The position numbers were made by a program, and so were the translations under genes. Of a stretch of 64,000 nt of DNA, positions 31,990 to 45,299 are shown one piece after another (the first letter of the stretch is position 1; every line of letters begins with the position of its first letter). This stretch comes from Acheta domesticus (taxonomy: Eukaryota; Arthropoda; Insecta; Orthoptera; Gryllidae), in the NCBI GenBank assembly GCA_031308135.1, contig JAHLJT010008756.1, positions 104,497,271-104,561,270 on the forward strand, given 5' to 3'. Under the pieces are notes generated by a model. The model saw only the letters and a list, made by a program, of their open reading frames with translations, was not told where the DNA came from and did not search any database.

Positions 31990-33515
31990 ATTTAGTAGAA
32001 GAGTAAATATAAGTCATATATGCCCATTTTCATTAAAAAGATTGTGGCGTTTTGAAAACATGTCGTTTGAGCATTCCTAAAAATTTTGAGCTCATTTTCA
32101 CAAAAATCTTTTGAGTTTTCGACAAACTTCATAAGAAATCATTTGAAGTCCTTTACACACATATGCAATAATATAAAAATAACTTGTGTTGTGAATATTA
32201 ACAATGTGAGGGATCCATAATAATTACATTTGTGTATTCTTTAATGTAAACAACATTAAAATGGGGTTTACGTCAAATTATTCAGTACTTATCGCACTAC
32301 CCGTAAAACATTTAACCGTTTTTGAGAAAAGTTCGTTTTTAATATTGTCCATAGTTCGCTGAAAATTGCGGAAATTACTCGAAACAACTGTTGTTGTTTT
32401 TTAAATGTACATGACCTTACTAAGAGTTAATTGTTTTAGTAAAGATTACATTAAGAAAAGGGGGTTTACCAATTGGTCCAGCTTTCTTCATCTGTCCCAT
32501 TGCTTATAACCGCATCCGTGGCACTTGAATGTTCTTGAAATTGTTTCCGAAGGTAGATTTAGGTTATTAAAAACACACACATTAAGAGTTTTGATAATTT
32601 TAAAAGTAATTTTTTCTAGTGCAACTGTAGTCATTAGCTAATATTTTAATACAAAGAAATGTTTTCTTTCATAACTACCAAAAATACGTAAAATATATTT
32701 ACAAATTTATGTTTTAAGTTTGACAAAAAATATTCAATATCGGCTATATGTTCTTCATGCAACTTAATCCCTCTCTCCTTGTATGTTTGTAAAATTTCCT
32801 GTTACTCTTTCACGATATATTCTTACTTTATTTAGTTTTACTGGGTGATAATTCGGTTGGTGTGAAAAAATCATGAGATATCTTGTGCTTATTATGAAAT
32901 GGAGCTCGATCGTTCCGTATAAGTCAGAGAGAATTCCTTCACAAATTAAAAATTTAATTACGTTTGATTTACAATAATGTTCACAAAAAAACTTAATTAT
33001 TCATTGTGAAGCTGTAACTATTTGAGGAGAATAAATTTCATTTGAAAAAAATCCCTATCTTTAAAAATGTAGTTGTAAGAGACGGTTCAAAAAATGTCAA
33101 ATGATTGCATTTTTCAAACTTCAGAGTAATTAGTGTAAATACGACATATAACATCTTCATAAGTGTATTTCAGTAAATTCTTACAATAAATTGAAAAAAA
33201 TTAACATATTTGAGAAAACTGAAAATGTCGTATGAGCTTGTATGTCGTATGTGAAGTACTTCCAAAATTTAAAGAATTCTATTGAAAATCGCAGGGCTTC
33301 AAGTCGGAGCAGATCGATGGAATATTCATTTTGGAAAAAGTCTTACCAATAGTTTAGTGCTGGACGGACAGACAGTCGGACAGACGTTGTGAAAAAACAC
33401 TTTTTTGGGTATTAAGGAACCAGAAAATATGGATTTTGACTTTTCGCCACCGCCTTGTATAACATTATTTATACTGAACCACTCCGCCCATATGTACGTA
33501 TACCAGAAAGTAAAA
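31990..33515 (-). mobile_element. TACTTTCTCGC repeat family, half-element copy
   Basis: Inverted relative to 51824-53120. The right end, CCAGAAAGTAAAAAGC (33503-33518), is the inverted family terminus. The box GACGGACAGACAGTCGGACAG is present at about 33363-33383. Subunit text at 32030-32210 (CAAACTTCATAAGAAATCAT then TTGAAG) closely matches 29166-29200. The left limit is not defined. Confidence 0.55.
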
Positions 33516-33519
33516 AGCA

Positions 33520-34913
33520 AGAATGAGCTTGATTAATGTAGTTGGTCTCAATACCATGAACCATGTAATGAAAAGATAAAATTTCTTCGCTTCATTCACT
33601 TTTGATTTGAGTGTTTTGGAGAAGTTCTGCATAATTAACCGTAGTTTCATAATACAGCGGCCACTTTTTGTCATTGACCTATTGCTTAAGAATGATCACA
33701 ACAATCACGAGATACATTCTTTTTAATTTTATTGTTTTTATTCAATTTACCCTATTGTGTCCAGGTAGAGAGGGTGTTGTTCATGGCAACGTGTTTGTGT
33801 CATTTCGTTTGCGAGCGATGTTTGGTGGTGTACGTTATTATCAAGTGGTGCAGATTACAATGGCGAAATGTTGGACTCCAGGATGTGCCAACGCTGTTCG
33901 GCAGGTTAAAAAAGTTTTTTCAGTTTCCCTCCAAGCCGGGAGGGTAAGTGAAATATTTTGAGTTTAGATAATGAGTTTCTGAAGTTGTATGGGAAATAAA
34001 TTACTGTCTTTTGCTTTAGATTGTTTTATCAAATTCATAAAATAATTGCATTTTTCAGTCATATGGCCCAATTGAAACTCATAAGTTTATTGTTATTAAG
34101 GGTATTGTGCTTAGCTCCTAACCTGATTCATTTCAGTCTAGTATTGTGACATTTTGTGTATCCTTCCGTACGTTATAGACAAATAAAGAGCTTTATTAGC
34201 CATTGTTTTATAAAACTAATGCGCAATAGTGTAACATCCGTAACATATAACGTTTGAGAAATTTGGGTGTGTTGTTTCTGAATTAGATTTTTCAAATATA
34301 TTGAAAATTATTCTCTTTTGCCCCTTCTCTTGCTTGTTTCTATTTCTCCTAATTTCTATTAATATTGTCTAGCTCAGTTTTGTCTTAATTAAAAGCCTTA
34401 TTAAATATGTAATCACAATGTTACGATATCTCAGGGTTTTATTTTTAATATAATTAAAACAGTGGGCCTGGGAAACCACCGCTCATTACGAGTTCTAGAC
34501 TGATAGAATCTTTATTCAGGAAATTTAGGATCAAAAAGTCTTATTTTAATTATCACGAGAATAGTACCAAAATGCATGCTAATTACAGTAGCGCAACAAT
34601 GTCATTCGGGGCAACATCACATTCAAAATACATTTTAAACTAACATGAACACACACATGTAAATATTTACTATTATAATGCAAAACTACTTTCTTAATTC
34701 TTTTTTCAATAGGTACGTGGCAGAATTATCCAAAATTTGGATTGAGCAATAAATACATCTTTTAAAGTCTTTTAAATTCAGTTTGATAAAATCATTCCTA
34801 GGTAATAATGAAGCTGTGCCTCGTATCCTGATACAGAATTTTTTGTTTGCCATTTTTTTAACATTATGGAAGTTGAATGATTCGTGAATTATGTCACTGA
34901 TGAAAATATGCAA

Positions 34914-34915
<2 letters not shown>
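33520..34915. other. AT-rich sequence without recognised genes
   Basis: ORFs at 33668-33961 and 33732-33947 overlap in different frames and have no motif I know. There is no paired splice evidence. Confidence 0.4.
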
Positions 34916-34917
<2 letters not shown>

Positions 34918-34958
<41 letters not shown>

Positions 34959-35005
34959 CATATATATATACATATATATTGCCGCACATTTATACATATA
35001 TATTA
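34918..35005. repeat. (TA)n with interruptions
   Basis: TATATA runs are interrupted by GTATATA and CATATA; the Tyr/Ile ORFs here come from the repeat. Confidence 0.9.
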
Positions 35006-36130
35006 ATATATAAATTCGCCGATATGAACATCAGTCGTATCGCTTTTGCTTCTAGAAGAATTTCTCTCCCTTCTTTCAGGTCTATTGCTTCTTCCTCGCC
35101 ACAGAAGTCTCCTTCTTTCCCAGTCCAAGCGGTTTTCCTAGCTCTGTTGCTAGGATGCCTTCCTCTTCTCCACTACCACCCTCGTCACTTCCTCCACTGC
35201 CTTCTCATCCTTCAATAGGGCGACTTGAGAAGTACCAGCAAATACGCAAATACTACGATCGACCTTTAAAACTTATCTACACTAGTTGCCTGCAGTGGCA
35301 AAACCAATACAGAAAATAGTTTTCCAAAAAGTAGCACGCACGCTGCTCAAGAATAATAAATAAAATACTCTTGTATAAAACTATAACAAATTAAGTATTT
35401 TAACAAAACAGTCTTCACTGCAATAACTTGGTACAGTATATATGGATACACACAGTTCTTTACATACCAAGAAAAAAAAGTTGCTGGTCCTCAGCGCAGT
35501 ACGTGAGTAGAAAATAGTTTATGGCAAACCACCTCTTTAGTACCTTGTGAGTTGTAGGCAGTAACGCACAAAGTATGAGAATTCAGTCAGTGTGTGTTGT
35601 ATGATAACGGGCGAAATGAGACAATCATTTACATTTTAAAATCAAATTGAAACAGTTTCATTGTTTCTGGAGTTTCCCGAGTTCCTGGGTATCTAACGAA
35701 ACCATAGACTTCTCTAATGGCCAGAGGCTGAATAAATTTGTTTCAATTTTCGCGCATTGGTAATAAGTAATGAAGATTTTAGTTAACACTCGATCACATC
35801 GTGTCGTGATTGTCGTCCTGCAAACAGCGAGTTGTCTCTCCCCGTGTTCATTTATCCTGCAACACCCGAATTCCCGCTCTAAACAGATCTCCCCGTAACT
35901 CGTTGCTATTTTCCCAGCCCCGCGTCAACCCTCCATGTCTTCTCCCGCGTCAACCCTCCATGCCCCGCGCAGCCTTTCCATTTCTCTCTCTCTCCCACAT
36001 AATGCTCCATAGTGTACATCTCCATTGTCTCTGCACCGTCACCTCGTCAAAAATCACCACCCACTCTTCTCAGCGTTACCAGCGTTGCTTCGCTTCGGCC
36101 GAACCCTGCGCATTCGTTCCCTCTGCCTCT
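35006..36130. other. Mixed AT-rich and pyrimidine-rich sequence
   Basis: 35040-35215 and 35810-36060 are C/T-rich on the plus strand, which keeps some frames open. No coding motif or splice structure was recognised. Confidence 0.35.
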
Positions 36131-36220
36131 GCCACCCGCGCTATCTCCATCTCCATTGCCCGTCGTCGCCGCCGCCGCCGCCGCCGCCACCGCAGCTCAT
36201 TTTCCGCGCTCCGATCCCCG

Positions 36221-36255
<35 letters not shown>

Positions 36256-36590
36256 CGTCGTCGTCGCCACCGCTTGCGCAACCCGCGGATTATTAAATTA
36301 AACAGGATGTGACGCACGAGGCCTCGCTGCCGCCTCTGCCGCCGCGGTCGCTGCGCCCGGCGCCTAAGCCGCTTTGGGGGCGGTAGGCGGGGACGGAACG
36401 GGACGGGGCGGGGACGGGGGCGGGGCGAGCCGGGGACGGGAGGGGGCGGTGGTGGACGCTGCACACGAGGCGCCGCTTCTCGTCGCGGTCCGAATGTGCG
36501 CCGCCGCCGCCGCCGCTGCCGCGGGTCGTGCGACTCGCCACGCTGGATGTGACGCACTTGTCGATAAATCGATATGAATTAACCCTCGAC
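36130..36590. promoter_or_regulatory. CpG island with (GCC)n runs
   Basis: GCC/CCG runs lie at about 36163-36192 and 36228-36258. GGATGTGACGCAC occurs twice (36305, 36545), bracketing the GC core, and TCGATAAATCGATA lies at 36561-36574 on the right shoulder. ORFs on both strands are triplet artefacts. No exon is recognised. Confidence 0.45.
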
Positions 36591-37669
36591 GCGAGCGATA
36601 CGCGACGGGAATTGTTAACTCCTCTGTGATCTGTTTCGCTGTTGAAGCGAGTACTGCAGCGCCGTAAGAATTTTTTCGGGCAGTAATCACTCAGTCGTAC
36701 ACATGTTATGAATTTTAATCAATCCATTTATCTTTCTCCCATTCTCTTTCATTTGCAAAATAATTGCAAATTAGAAGATGTACAAATTTCTCATCCAATG
36801 GAGGTTGATATGATATTGAAAAATCATAGAATTGAACGTAAAGGTGACCATTTTTATTAAAACAGAGTATTTACTAAAAATATTAAAAATATAATTAAAA
36901 GCCATATAATTTCTGTAATTATTCCTCCATTATCGTGCTATCAGACAAACAGGCATTGCAACTAATATTTCATGACAAAAAACTGATTTGACCTGACAAG
37001 GCGCTAGATGTTCTAGTCTCTCACTGAGGACGAAGACTGCAAAATTTGTTACATTTTATGTAGAGTTATGACCGTTTTTTCCTAATGAAAAGGACGCATA
37101 ATAATATCAAAAATATTTTCCATTGTATCAACGTCTATTATTCTGAATTGCCGCATTTTGACCACTTTTCATCAGCGCCCTGGGTTTTGATCAGTTGGAA
37201 TCGTTTTGAAAATAACAATTTCTACAAATCCTAATCTGTACCTTGTTGGTAAGTAGATTTTCTACAGCATCATTTAAGAAAAATAGTGAGAAATGAGAAA
37301 AAATGTGTAATCACCACAATAAGGCTCTCTCGACCGCTTCGCAAGAAACCAAATCGATTTGAGACGTCAAAAGAGAGACTTCCGTCAGTGTATACTCGTA
37401 GTTCTCGAAAAATTCGAAATACACGTTTGAAAATCCTCCTTTCCAACACAAAATTACCATCATCGCTCAATGGTGAAAAATTTGTTTTGACTGGCTTTTC
37501 ATAAATGAATATGTAGTTTTTCATTTATCGACAAAGCATGTGCGACAAATCCTGAATGACCTTCTACGAAGTAGAATAAAACATGAAATTTGATTTTTAC
37601 TGAAATAAAACGTTTATGGATTTGATTTGATTAATTGATATTTCAGAAGACGTTAACTGTTATGGTCAT
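36591..37669. other. AT-rich sequence without recognised genes
   Basis: Nothing beyond short ORFs on both strands at 37270-37524, which mirror each other and are probably chance. Confidence 0.4.
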
Positions 37670-38085
37670 TAGTCCTGTTGATGCAGTGAATGAGGTTTAT
37701 GCCTGGTGGTGGCGGTGTTCCTTCCTCACTGGTTCATGAGATCCGGCGCAGACTTACATTTCGTCTTGCGAGGGTTTTCCTTTTCAAGTATCTCCCCCAA
37801 CGGGCATTCGACCCATTGGGGACGCTCTAAATGAAAACAAAAGGAGGAGGAAAACAAGATCGCGAGCGCTCCTGACCCGTTTTTTAGAGTACTGCTCCGG
37901 CATTCGCTGGTATTGTCCAGAGAAACCACAGAAAACTATCAATCAGAACAGCCGCCCGCTAAAACAGTCCTCCAGGTTGAATTCGAACTAGCTATCTAGT
38001 ATAGAAAATCTATCACTGTCGGGACTCGAACCCTAGGAGCTCCCGGTCAGAGTCACTGCAGAGAGCGCTTCTCATCCACTAAAAA
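37670..38085 (-). mobile_element. SINE family 1, minus-strand copy
   Basis: Read on the minus strand, the B box GGTTCGAGTCCCG (38021-38033) is preceded by GACCGGGAGCTCCTAG and followed by the family body: CTGTGGTTTCTC, GCGAATGCCGGAGCAGTACT and CGGGTCAGGAGC. The A-box part (GCTCTCTGCAGTGAC) is diverged. There is no ATT tail. Confidence 0.7.
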
Positions 38086-40030
38086 TTCTTCGTTACAAAA
38101 CCCACAGCCTCGTCACGAGCTAATAGAATAAACAGTCTCTATAACTTATATTAAATATACAGATTCGACTTACGGTTCTCTTTGGCGAAAGACTCATGAT
38201 AGATATTATTTCTATCCCTACGATATATTTCATAAGTCAAATTCATATTTACATGCTTTTTATATTGAATACATATTTTCATATCTTTAATATATTTGCC
38301 TCTTCTATATTAGATATATCGTTGGTCTCCTCAATAAGGCACGAAGTTGTGTGTGGTCTTCGAGGCAAAATCAGCAATCACTCTGCAAGTGATACAGTAT
38401 GTCTCTGTCTTCTCGGAGAAATATAGCTTTCCGTCCCTCATGTGTGGTATGAGATAGTCGAAGCAGTTCTTAATCCTTTTTGCTGCAAACTCGTTGACAG
38501 TTGTGGGTGATGTTCAGCGACAAATTTGTAATCACAGGTTTCCTTCTCTTGCGTACATACTTTTTGTAGTATTTCTTAGTTCGAAGAATTTAGAGATATA
38601 TTCCGTTCCCAGAAAATTATAGCCGATGACAACGATGTTTAAGTCGTGGCAGAAACCGTTGGCAGAGCAGGTTTCTCTGAGCAGAAAACCATCGGTACTG
38701 TTTCATTCTTTAAGGTCGTGCTATGTCTTTGCAAGGTACTTGTATATCTTTTTTGTTATAATGTGAAAAAGTCACTAGATACGACGAAACATAAAAGCGC
38801 GCGCGTGTATCTTTTATCTACTGTTAAAAACATACCTTAATGATATGTCAATTTCTTGAATACAAAATTTATTTTTTTTCCATTTCAAACTTTCGTTCTA
38901 AATGCGATGCTCTATCGGAGCGCGAAGCGATTTTAGGGAGACCCTAAACGGCAATCAGATGAAGTTTTGCGCCCCTTGCGATTCATGTTCCATGAAGGAA
39001 TCGAATTTATTTCCCATGGAACTTGTGTATTCTCTTGGTCGCTCTTCGTTCTTTGAATCCAACACAGTGGGAATTGGTGATCAGGTCCACTGTTCCTAGT
39101 ATCAGCGCAGCCCGTCCGTACAGGCATCTTCCAATCCTCTGTCATGAGAGAAAGGATCTCAGTCTTACGCCTTCACGATTGTCCTCCCTATTGGTCGTAT
39201 TTTTATTATATTTTATATCCTTGTCTCATTTCTTTATTGTAACAAAATAATTTTGTACAATGATAAACGTGCTTCCTAATAAATCAGTATTTGTTTGTTT
39301 CTTTTGCTAATTGTTTGTGAATTTAATTGAACCTGTCATTGCATTTTCAATTGAACTCCTGTAGCTTTTCCTTATCACGAACGTAGTACTCCCTACTGCG
39401 CGTTGCGGCCAGGGATATTTCATCCTTTCGTCTTTACAGATCTCGAGTTCCGAAGCGTGCGATTCCCAGAGAAGCGCGCGGCGCTGCGCCGATTTCATCC
39501 AGAAACGTGGAAGAGCGATTGCCGCCCAGTTCCAATCACTCAAGCTTCGAAAGCGAATTGCGCGCCACGATAATTACTAAATTATACTGCTCGATGTTCC
39601 AATAACACCATAGTTTATAGGTATGTGGCAGGATTTTATTTTTATTGGTTATGGATACGTTTCACCAGAAAATGTATTTTTTGGATACGATAAATCTCTG
39701 GGACGCAGGAAATTATGATATGGATATTAATTTTTATTTAGTGGCTTTCAATTATTTTCATAAAAAATTTATTGAACGCTCGGAACAAAATAAGTTGAAA
39801 AACAAATGCGTTTGAAGGTTTTCGAAAAATTTGTCTTTTAACAAATTTTTATGACTAAGAACTATAATATTGAAAACCTTTTAAAAGTTAAAATAGAAGA
39901 GTTTGGATTTCACGACAAAGAAATATTTTTATAATAAGAGAAACATGGAAGAACGTTTATGTTGGTGTTACTGCTTATCTACAAGCTATCAGCTTTCTTA
40001 CGATATTTGGAGCCAAACAGATGATTACGA
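38086..40030. other. AT-rich; no recognised gene
   Basis: A minus-strand open segment at about 38335-38445 (MRDGKLYFSEKTETYCITCR) looks protein-like, but I do not recognise it and it has no clear continuation. ORFs at 38902-39250 and 39307-39543 are likewise unassigned. Confidence 0.35.
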
Positions 40031-40450
40031 CGACGGCGAAGATTTGAGAAAGAAGACACCGGTGGTGACGGAGAAGAGCGTGCAGGCGAGCTGCGCCGTG
40101 GCCGCGAACGGCCGCCCTCTCCTCATCGCCGGGCGACGGCGAGGGCGAGCGAGAGCAGAAGCGACGGCGCGGCGGCGGCGGCGGTGCCTTCAAAGGCGAT
40201 CTCCAGGCGCCTTGCCCTCCCCTCCCCTCCCCCGCGCACGGCCCCACACCCGCGCGGGGGCGCGGCGCTCGCTGAGTGCTCTCATGGCGGCGGCTCGTGC
40301 TCGAGCGCGGGACTCGAACCCGGCCCTCGCCGCCGCGCCGCCCGGCTCCGCCGCACAAGCCCACACGCCACGCACCACCGACAGTTCCCAAGGCAAGGCG
40401 GCAGGCCGCAATGCAACACCCCGGCAACGAACTCGTTTCAGTTCGGAATT
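40030..40450. promoter_or_regulatory. GC-rich, CpG-dense island
   Basis: CpG-dense block with (GGC)n at 40167-40182. The plus-strand 204-codon ORF 39903-40517 overlaps a 177-codon minus-strand ORF, which signals composition rather than coding. A B-box-like GGGTTCGAGTCCCG lies on the minus strand at about 40307-40320. Confidence 0.45.
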
Positions 40451-41985
40451 TAAGGAACTCCTTAGACGTATACGGTTTCACAAGTCTGTGATTGTAAACA
40501 TGTTTCAATCATTTTAATTTACTTTGGACTTGATAAAATTAAATATTTAAAATCAATCGACGTGCACAACGTTGAATACATCAGAACGCAGCTGTAAATG
40601 TGTTCTACTACCAAATTAAAATGCATGTCACAAAATTAAGTATTATATGTCATAAAACATAACTTCTTATCATATTAAATTGTCTCATTTTAAAATTACA
40701 GACAATTTAATTTTATATGCCGAAAGGAGACTAAAATATAATTAACTTACTTTGACTTCAATTTTTTAAATGATGTTTGAAAATTAGTTTCAACTGTAAA
40801 ACTTATATTAAAATATTGTCCCTTTTTATGACACCATGGACGTTTTTGAAAATTGAGTTGTTGAGAAATATCATTGAGAGAAAGAACAATTTCGGAATGC
40901 CGCTAATTTCCACTAGTTCACTTACATTTTAGTTCAAATTCGAAGCTACATTACATTCATTTAATGTTAATTTGATCGAGGTTATTCATATAGCATCTTG
41001 TGCCGATTCTACTTTGAAATATGTTTTATTATTTTTAATAAAATGTGATTTTTTATATGCCAGTCCAAAGAATCGACCTGCCGAAATCTGGACGATCCCC
41101 CAAATTAATCGACTGACTTCGTCGTAGAGAAAACAACGTGATATACAGCAACGTTGCATCGACATCTATAATTCCAATAAACAATACCGTAATTCGTTGC
41201 GAATGAAAAAAGTCATAATCTTTGAGCTTCAAATAGTATTACATATTTAAACATTCACTGTTAATGATGGCATCCGATTTCATTACAATTTTAATACTCG
41301 CAAAAAATCATCCATTTTTATTAAATTTAAAAATTAATCCCAAACAAAATGAAATTAGCCATTTACACATGGTCAAAACCCTACACAAAATTGAAAAATG
41401 GGTATTCTCACCATTTTTGTTTCAAGCTTTTTCTTACTTGGATGTATGATACCTTTCGGTTGTAGTAGGACCACATATGGTATTTTCGTTTTCAAAAATA
41501 AATATATAATTATTTGGTAATAATTATATCTTTATAGACTTTGAATAATAAATAAGTATTCATTTAAATTGATTTGGTTTGACTTATTTTCGTCAGCAAC
41601 TGTAAGATCTGCATGTGACGTACGGGGGAAAAGTATAATTAATTAATTAAGAAATATATTGTTCAAACACAAAAGGCGGGAGAAACACGATGTTGTGAAC
41701 AAGAACAGTTGTCAGAGTTGTAGGTAAGGGGATGATGCAGACGCAGGAGTTAATCATTGTGAAGTGTATGCTCAAGAGGCGGCTTTGACATGCCTTGTCT
41801 CAGCGCTTATCTACAGGCAACCGGTGGCGGCTCCCTGCTTGCTTGTGGGGTCAGCCCGACGGGACGTGCCAAATAGCTGCTGGAAGAAGGGAATCGGAAT
41901 TCTGACGAAAAAAGTATATATCTTGATTACAGTCAACTTTTCTTTACAAATCAAACTTTGGGGACCTCTCCAAGTAGTATCTGCA
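40451..41985. other. AT-rich sequence without recognised genes
   Basis: No exon or repeat is recognised. 41700-41900 is less AT-rich and may belong to an element that interrupted the LINE at 42245. Confidence 0.4.
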
Positions 41986-41987
41986 AA

Positions 41988-42058
41988 AGATAATGTAATT
42001 TCCGTTTCAAAATATACACGCAATAGATAATGTAATTTCCGTTTCAAAATATACACGC
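41988..42058. repeat. Tandem duplication, 34 identical bases, period 37
   Basis: AGATAATGTAATTTCCGTTT and the next 14 bases (41988-42021) are repeated exactly at 42025-42058. This is a recent local duplication. Confidence 0.9.
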
Positions 42059-42244
42059 TTGTTTTGACGATTTTTTTATTTGTTCTCGTATACTGAGAAG
42101 CCGTTTCGAAGAGAGAAAAAGTTTGTAGAAGCACCACACAGTAACAATCAGAGCGGCGCAAACGGTCGCATTGCGAGCAAAGTCGGACCCGATCAGCTTT
42201 AGTCTAGTAAAAGAAGCGTGGCACGCGGGCCTCATCAAGGGGCT

Positions 42245-45200
42245 ACCGCGGGTAGTCTGGGCCCAGCGATGATCCTTGCGATACTCCTGCAGAAATGTTT
42301 TGAATATTGGAAGCTATGTTGTTTATCCATACTGTAAACATTCGACCTGGAATGAAGTCTTGAATTATTTTATAGAGAAATGAAGGTGTGCCCAATGTCT
42401 TTTGCTAGTAGAGTAATCTGCGTGCCAGACCCGATCGAAGGGTTGTGAGACGTCTGGAAAAACTGCGAGAGCATAATTTTTGTTTTGGAAAGAATTTGCT
42501 ATATGGTTCGTAAGTCTAAGAAGTTGGTGGGCTTAGGAATGTTTTTCTTTGAACCCGAATTGGATGTTTGGAATTGCGTTAATTTCCTTGAAGTATTTTG
42601 TTAATCTGGTTAATATCAGTTTTTCGAAAATTTGGTTAATTGAAAGAATTAGACTAATTGGTCTGTACTTTGAAATTAGTTCACGATCCTTTCCTGGTTT
42701 GGGGACCGGAATTATATCGGCATGATTTCATTGCAGTGGGAAGTAACCTAGCCTTTAGCATGCGATAAAAATGGGTATTAAAATACTAGTAGCTTGATGT
42801 GGGAGTTCTTTTATAATAAAGTTTGGTGTTTGTTCATGGCCTAAGGATTTCTTTAGACGATTTAATTTGATTCTCAATTTCCTTCCGTGAAATAAATTTT
42901 ATAGGTAACTCTGCTGTGCACTAATCTTGGTATATTTCATTTTCGACTTTATCCGTGAAATCCGTGCCAAGAGATATGTTGGGGCTGAATGCCGAGGAGA
43001 GTTTTGCTAATGGACTTTTTTTTCGCTGTCAGTTGTGGCTTCGCTATTTCCTAATTTTATTAATGAGACATAAATTTTTCCTTTGGTTAAATGACTAATT
43101 ATTGACCACCGGTCATGTGAAGTTGGGGTAATTTTACTAATAGATTTCTGAAATGTTTTGAATTTTTCTTTAGTTTTTGCCTATTTGATGACCTAGGTTA
43201 TTTATTTGTTTTTTTAGTGAAAGAGCCTAAGCCTTTGCTATTTGCGCCTTAGTTGGCATTTGGTGACAATTATTTTCAAACTTTTATTTGGGATACTGAA
43301 GTTCTTGAAACCTGATCTGGGGACTGGTGTTTGAGTTTCTTTAATTGCATTGTGGATGAGTGAGGTACAGTGTTCTATTTCGGCTTCAATTCTGATGTTA
43401 TTAGTTAGGTTTTTTTGGTCCTGACATATTGTGGGATAAGTATTCTCGAAATTTTTGCCAAATTACTGTATTATATTTACGTTGAAAGATATTATTACCG
43501 GTGTGTGATCGGAGTTTAATTCTGGCTAAGGGCATTGTATTATCGGAAGGTTGATATTGTTTTATTAAAGTTAGACCCAGAATGTCATGTTTAACATTAA
43601 TAAGATGAATGGTGGGTAGATGCTTTTACTGTACAGGCCTTTTCTGATACGATTTGGAGGAGTTTTTGCCTTGGGATGTGGTGGTCTTACAACTCCAAAA
43701 TTTATTTTTTGCGTTAAGGTCGTCAGTAATTATTATTGGGATTATTAAGAGAAAGAAGCTGTTTTAGAAAGTCGGTTGGAAATGGTCTGTTGGGAGGCCT
43801 GTAGCAGCATCTATGTGCAAGGCAAGTTGGCTTCCCTGTGTTAATTTGATTCGTATTGTTTCTATATTTTCTGGGGAGGGAGTATTTAAGCTGCAATTTC
43901 TCTCTGGATTATAATTGCTACTAGAGCGGCAGCTTTATTGCATATCCGGTCATTTCTGCAGGATACATACCCCAGGATTTTTAGTTTGCACTTTGAGGTG
44001 GGGGGAGTTTCGGTTAAGCAGGCAATATCAATCTTTTTTAAACCCAAGAAATGAGAGAAATAGTCAAACTGTTTTTCAATTCCATTGCAGTTCGAATTGA
44101 GTAGAGTTAAACCTCTTAATTTATTTTGAGCCATTAGATAATAATGAGGAAATTATTGAATTTATTAAAGATTGCGGAACTAATATTGTCATAACTTGGG
44201 AGATAATATTATGAACTATTTGAGAGGTGAAATCTATGGGATTGTTAATGCGGTTTCGTGAAGCCACCTGCGCATAAAGAGGGGTGCTTGCTTGTGGCCT
44301 TCTGATGTTTCTGTTAGTTGGTAATGAAGAAAAGTAAGTGTTATCCAGAACTGGCGGTGGCGTGGACCTTGTAGCTTGGGGTAAAAATGGTCAAGGTTGG
44401 TTGACGTTTGCAATGATCGCGGAAGCATTACTTGAGTTATGTCCTTTGTAACGTAATTTTGGGTATTGTTTGAAATTTGCCCGGTGCCAGCCTTGACAGT
44501 TTACATATCTGGGATGCCCATTTATTGGCAATGGGCAAGCTTCGTAATGGTAGTTGCCGAGACATCGCAAGCAGCGAGATTCGCGTTCACAGTTGTTTTA
44601 GAATGACCGTTTTGCATTGCACTGGAAACACTGACTTCTTTTTTTCCTCGACTTTAATTATTGCATTAAATATATTTAGTTTATTTATGGTTTTTGCTGT
44701 GTCGTTGTTTAATAGTTCAACCGCGCACAAAATAGTAGGAGAATGGAATTTATATATTTTATTGATTTTTTGTATTGGATAGTTCAGGCGATAAAGTTCG
44801 TCAAGTATTTCTTTATCAGAATAACATAATGGTACAACACAAATTATCACCGTTAGTGGCCTGTTGGGTGGGTCTCTGAACGAATGAAAATCTAAATGTT
44901 CTTTGCAAAATTTTACAAGGTTTCTGAAGTCTTCAATTGTTTTAGGCTGAACTCTAACAGTTGATTCAATAATAATTGATCTTTTGGTGTTTTCACGGTT
45001 CTCTGGAAAGTTGTCTTCGTGTCTCTTTCCTGTTGTTGCTGGTGCACTTCGAATAGTAGCTTGGCCCATTTCCACTAATTCGTGGCGATTGATTGTAGGC
45101 TAATGCTGTGGTAGAAGTGAATTTTTTGTGGGAGTTGTTGCAGTTGAAATCCCTACTGGTGTTGTTGATGTGAGTTTTCCAGTTGTCCTGGAGCATGTTG

Positions 45201-45296
45201 AAGTGACTGTTGATGGGTTCGTATTTCACTGCTGTAAACAACTTCCATTGCACCTCTAACTAATTTTCCAATACGGGAATATTGACCACGAAACAT
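42245..45296 (-). mobile_element. Jockey-like LINE relic: ORF1, endonuclease and first half of RT
   Basis: Minus strand. ORF1 starts at ATG 45296. Its best segment (45075-44587) has RPLTVIICVVPLCYSDKEIL and LNYPIQKINKIYKFHSPTIL, a gag-like region that precedes the zinc knuckles in jockey-type ORF1. In a shifted frame come knuckle-like RCLRCLGNYHYEAC and YVNCQGWHRANFKQYP (about 44590-44470). ORF2 begins with an endonuclease N-terminus (44134-43886: LNSNCNGIEKQFDYF, DIACLTETPPTSK). RT parts follow: IIPVPKPGKDRELIS (about 42717-42673), DVSQPFDRVWHADY (about 42450-42409) and AGVSQGSSLGP (about 42290-42258). It breaks off there and has multiple stops and frameshifts. Confidence 0.75.
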
Positions 45297-45299
45297 TTT

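Noticed and set aside
40240..40420. Possible tRNA gene on the minus strand because of GGGTTCGAGTCCCG
   Set aside because: No acceptor, D or anticodon stems can be paired at the right distances; only the T-arm-like part exists.
39903..40517. 204-codon ORF through a CpG island
   Set aside because: A 177-codon ORF occupies the opposite strand over the same bases, and no domain is visible.
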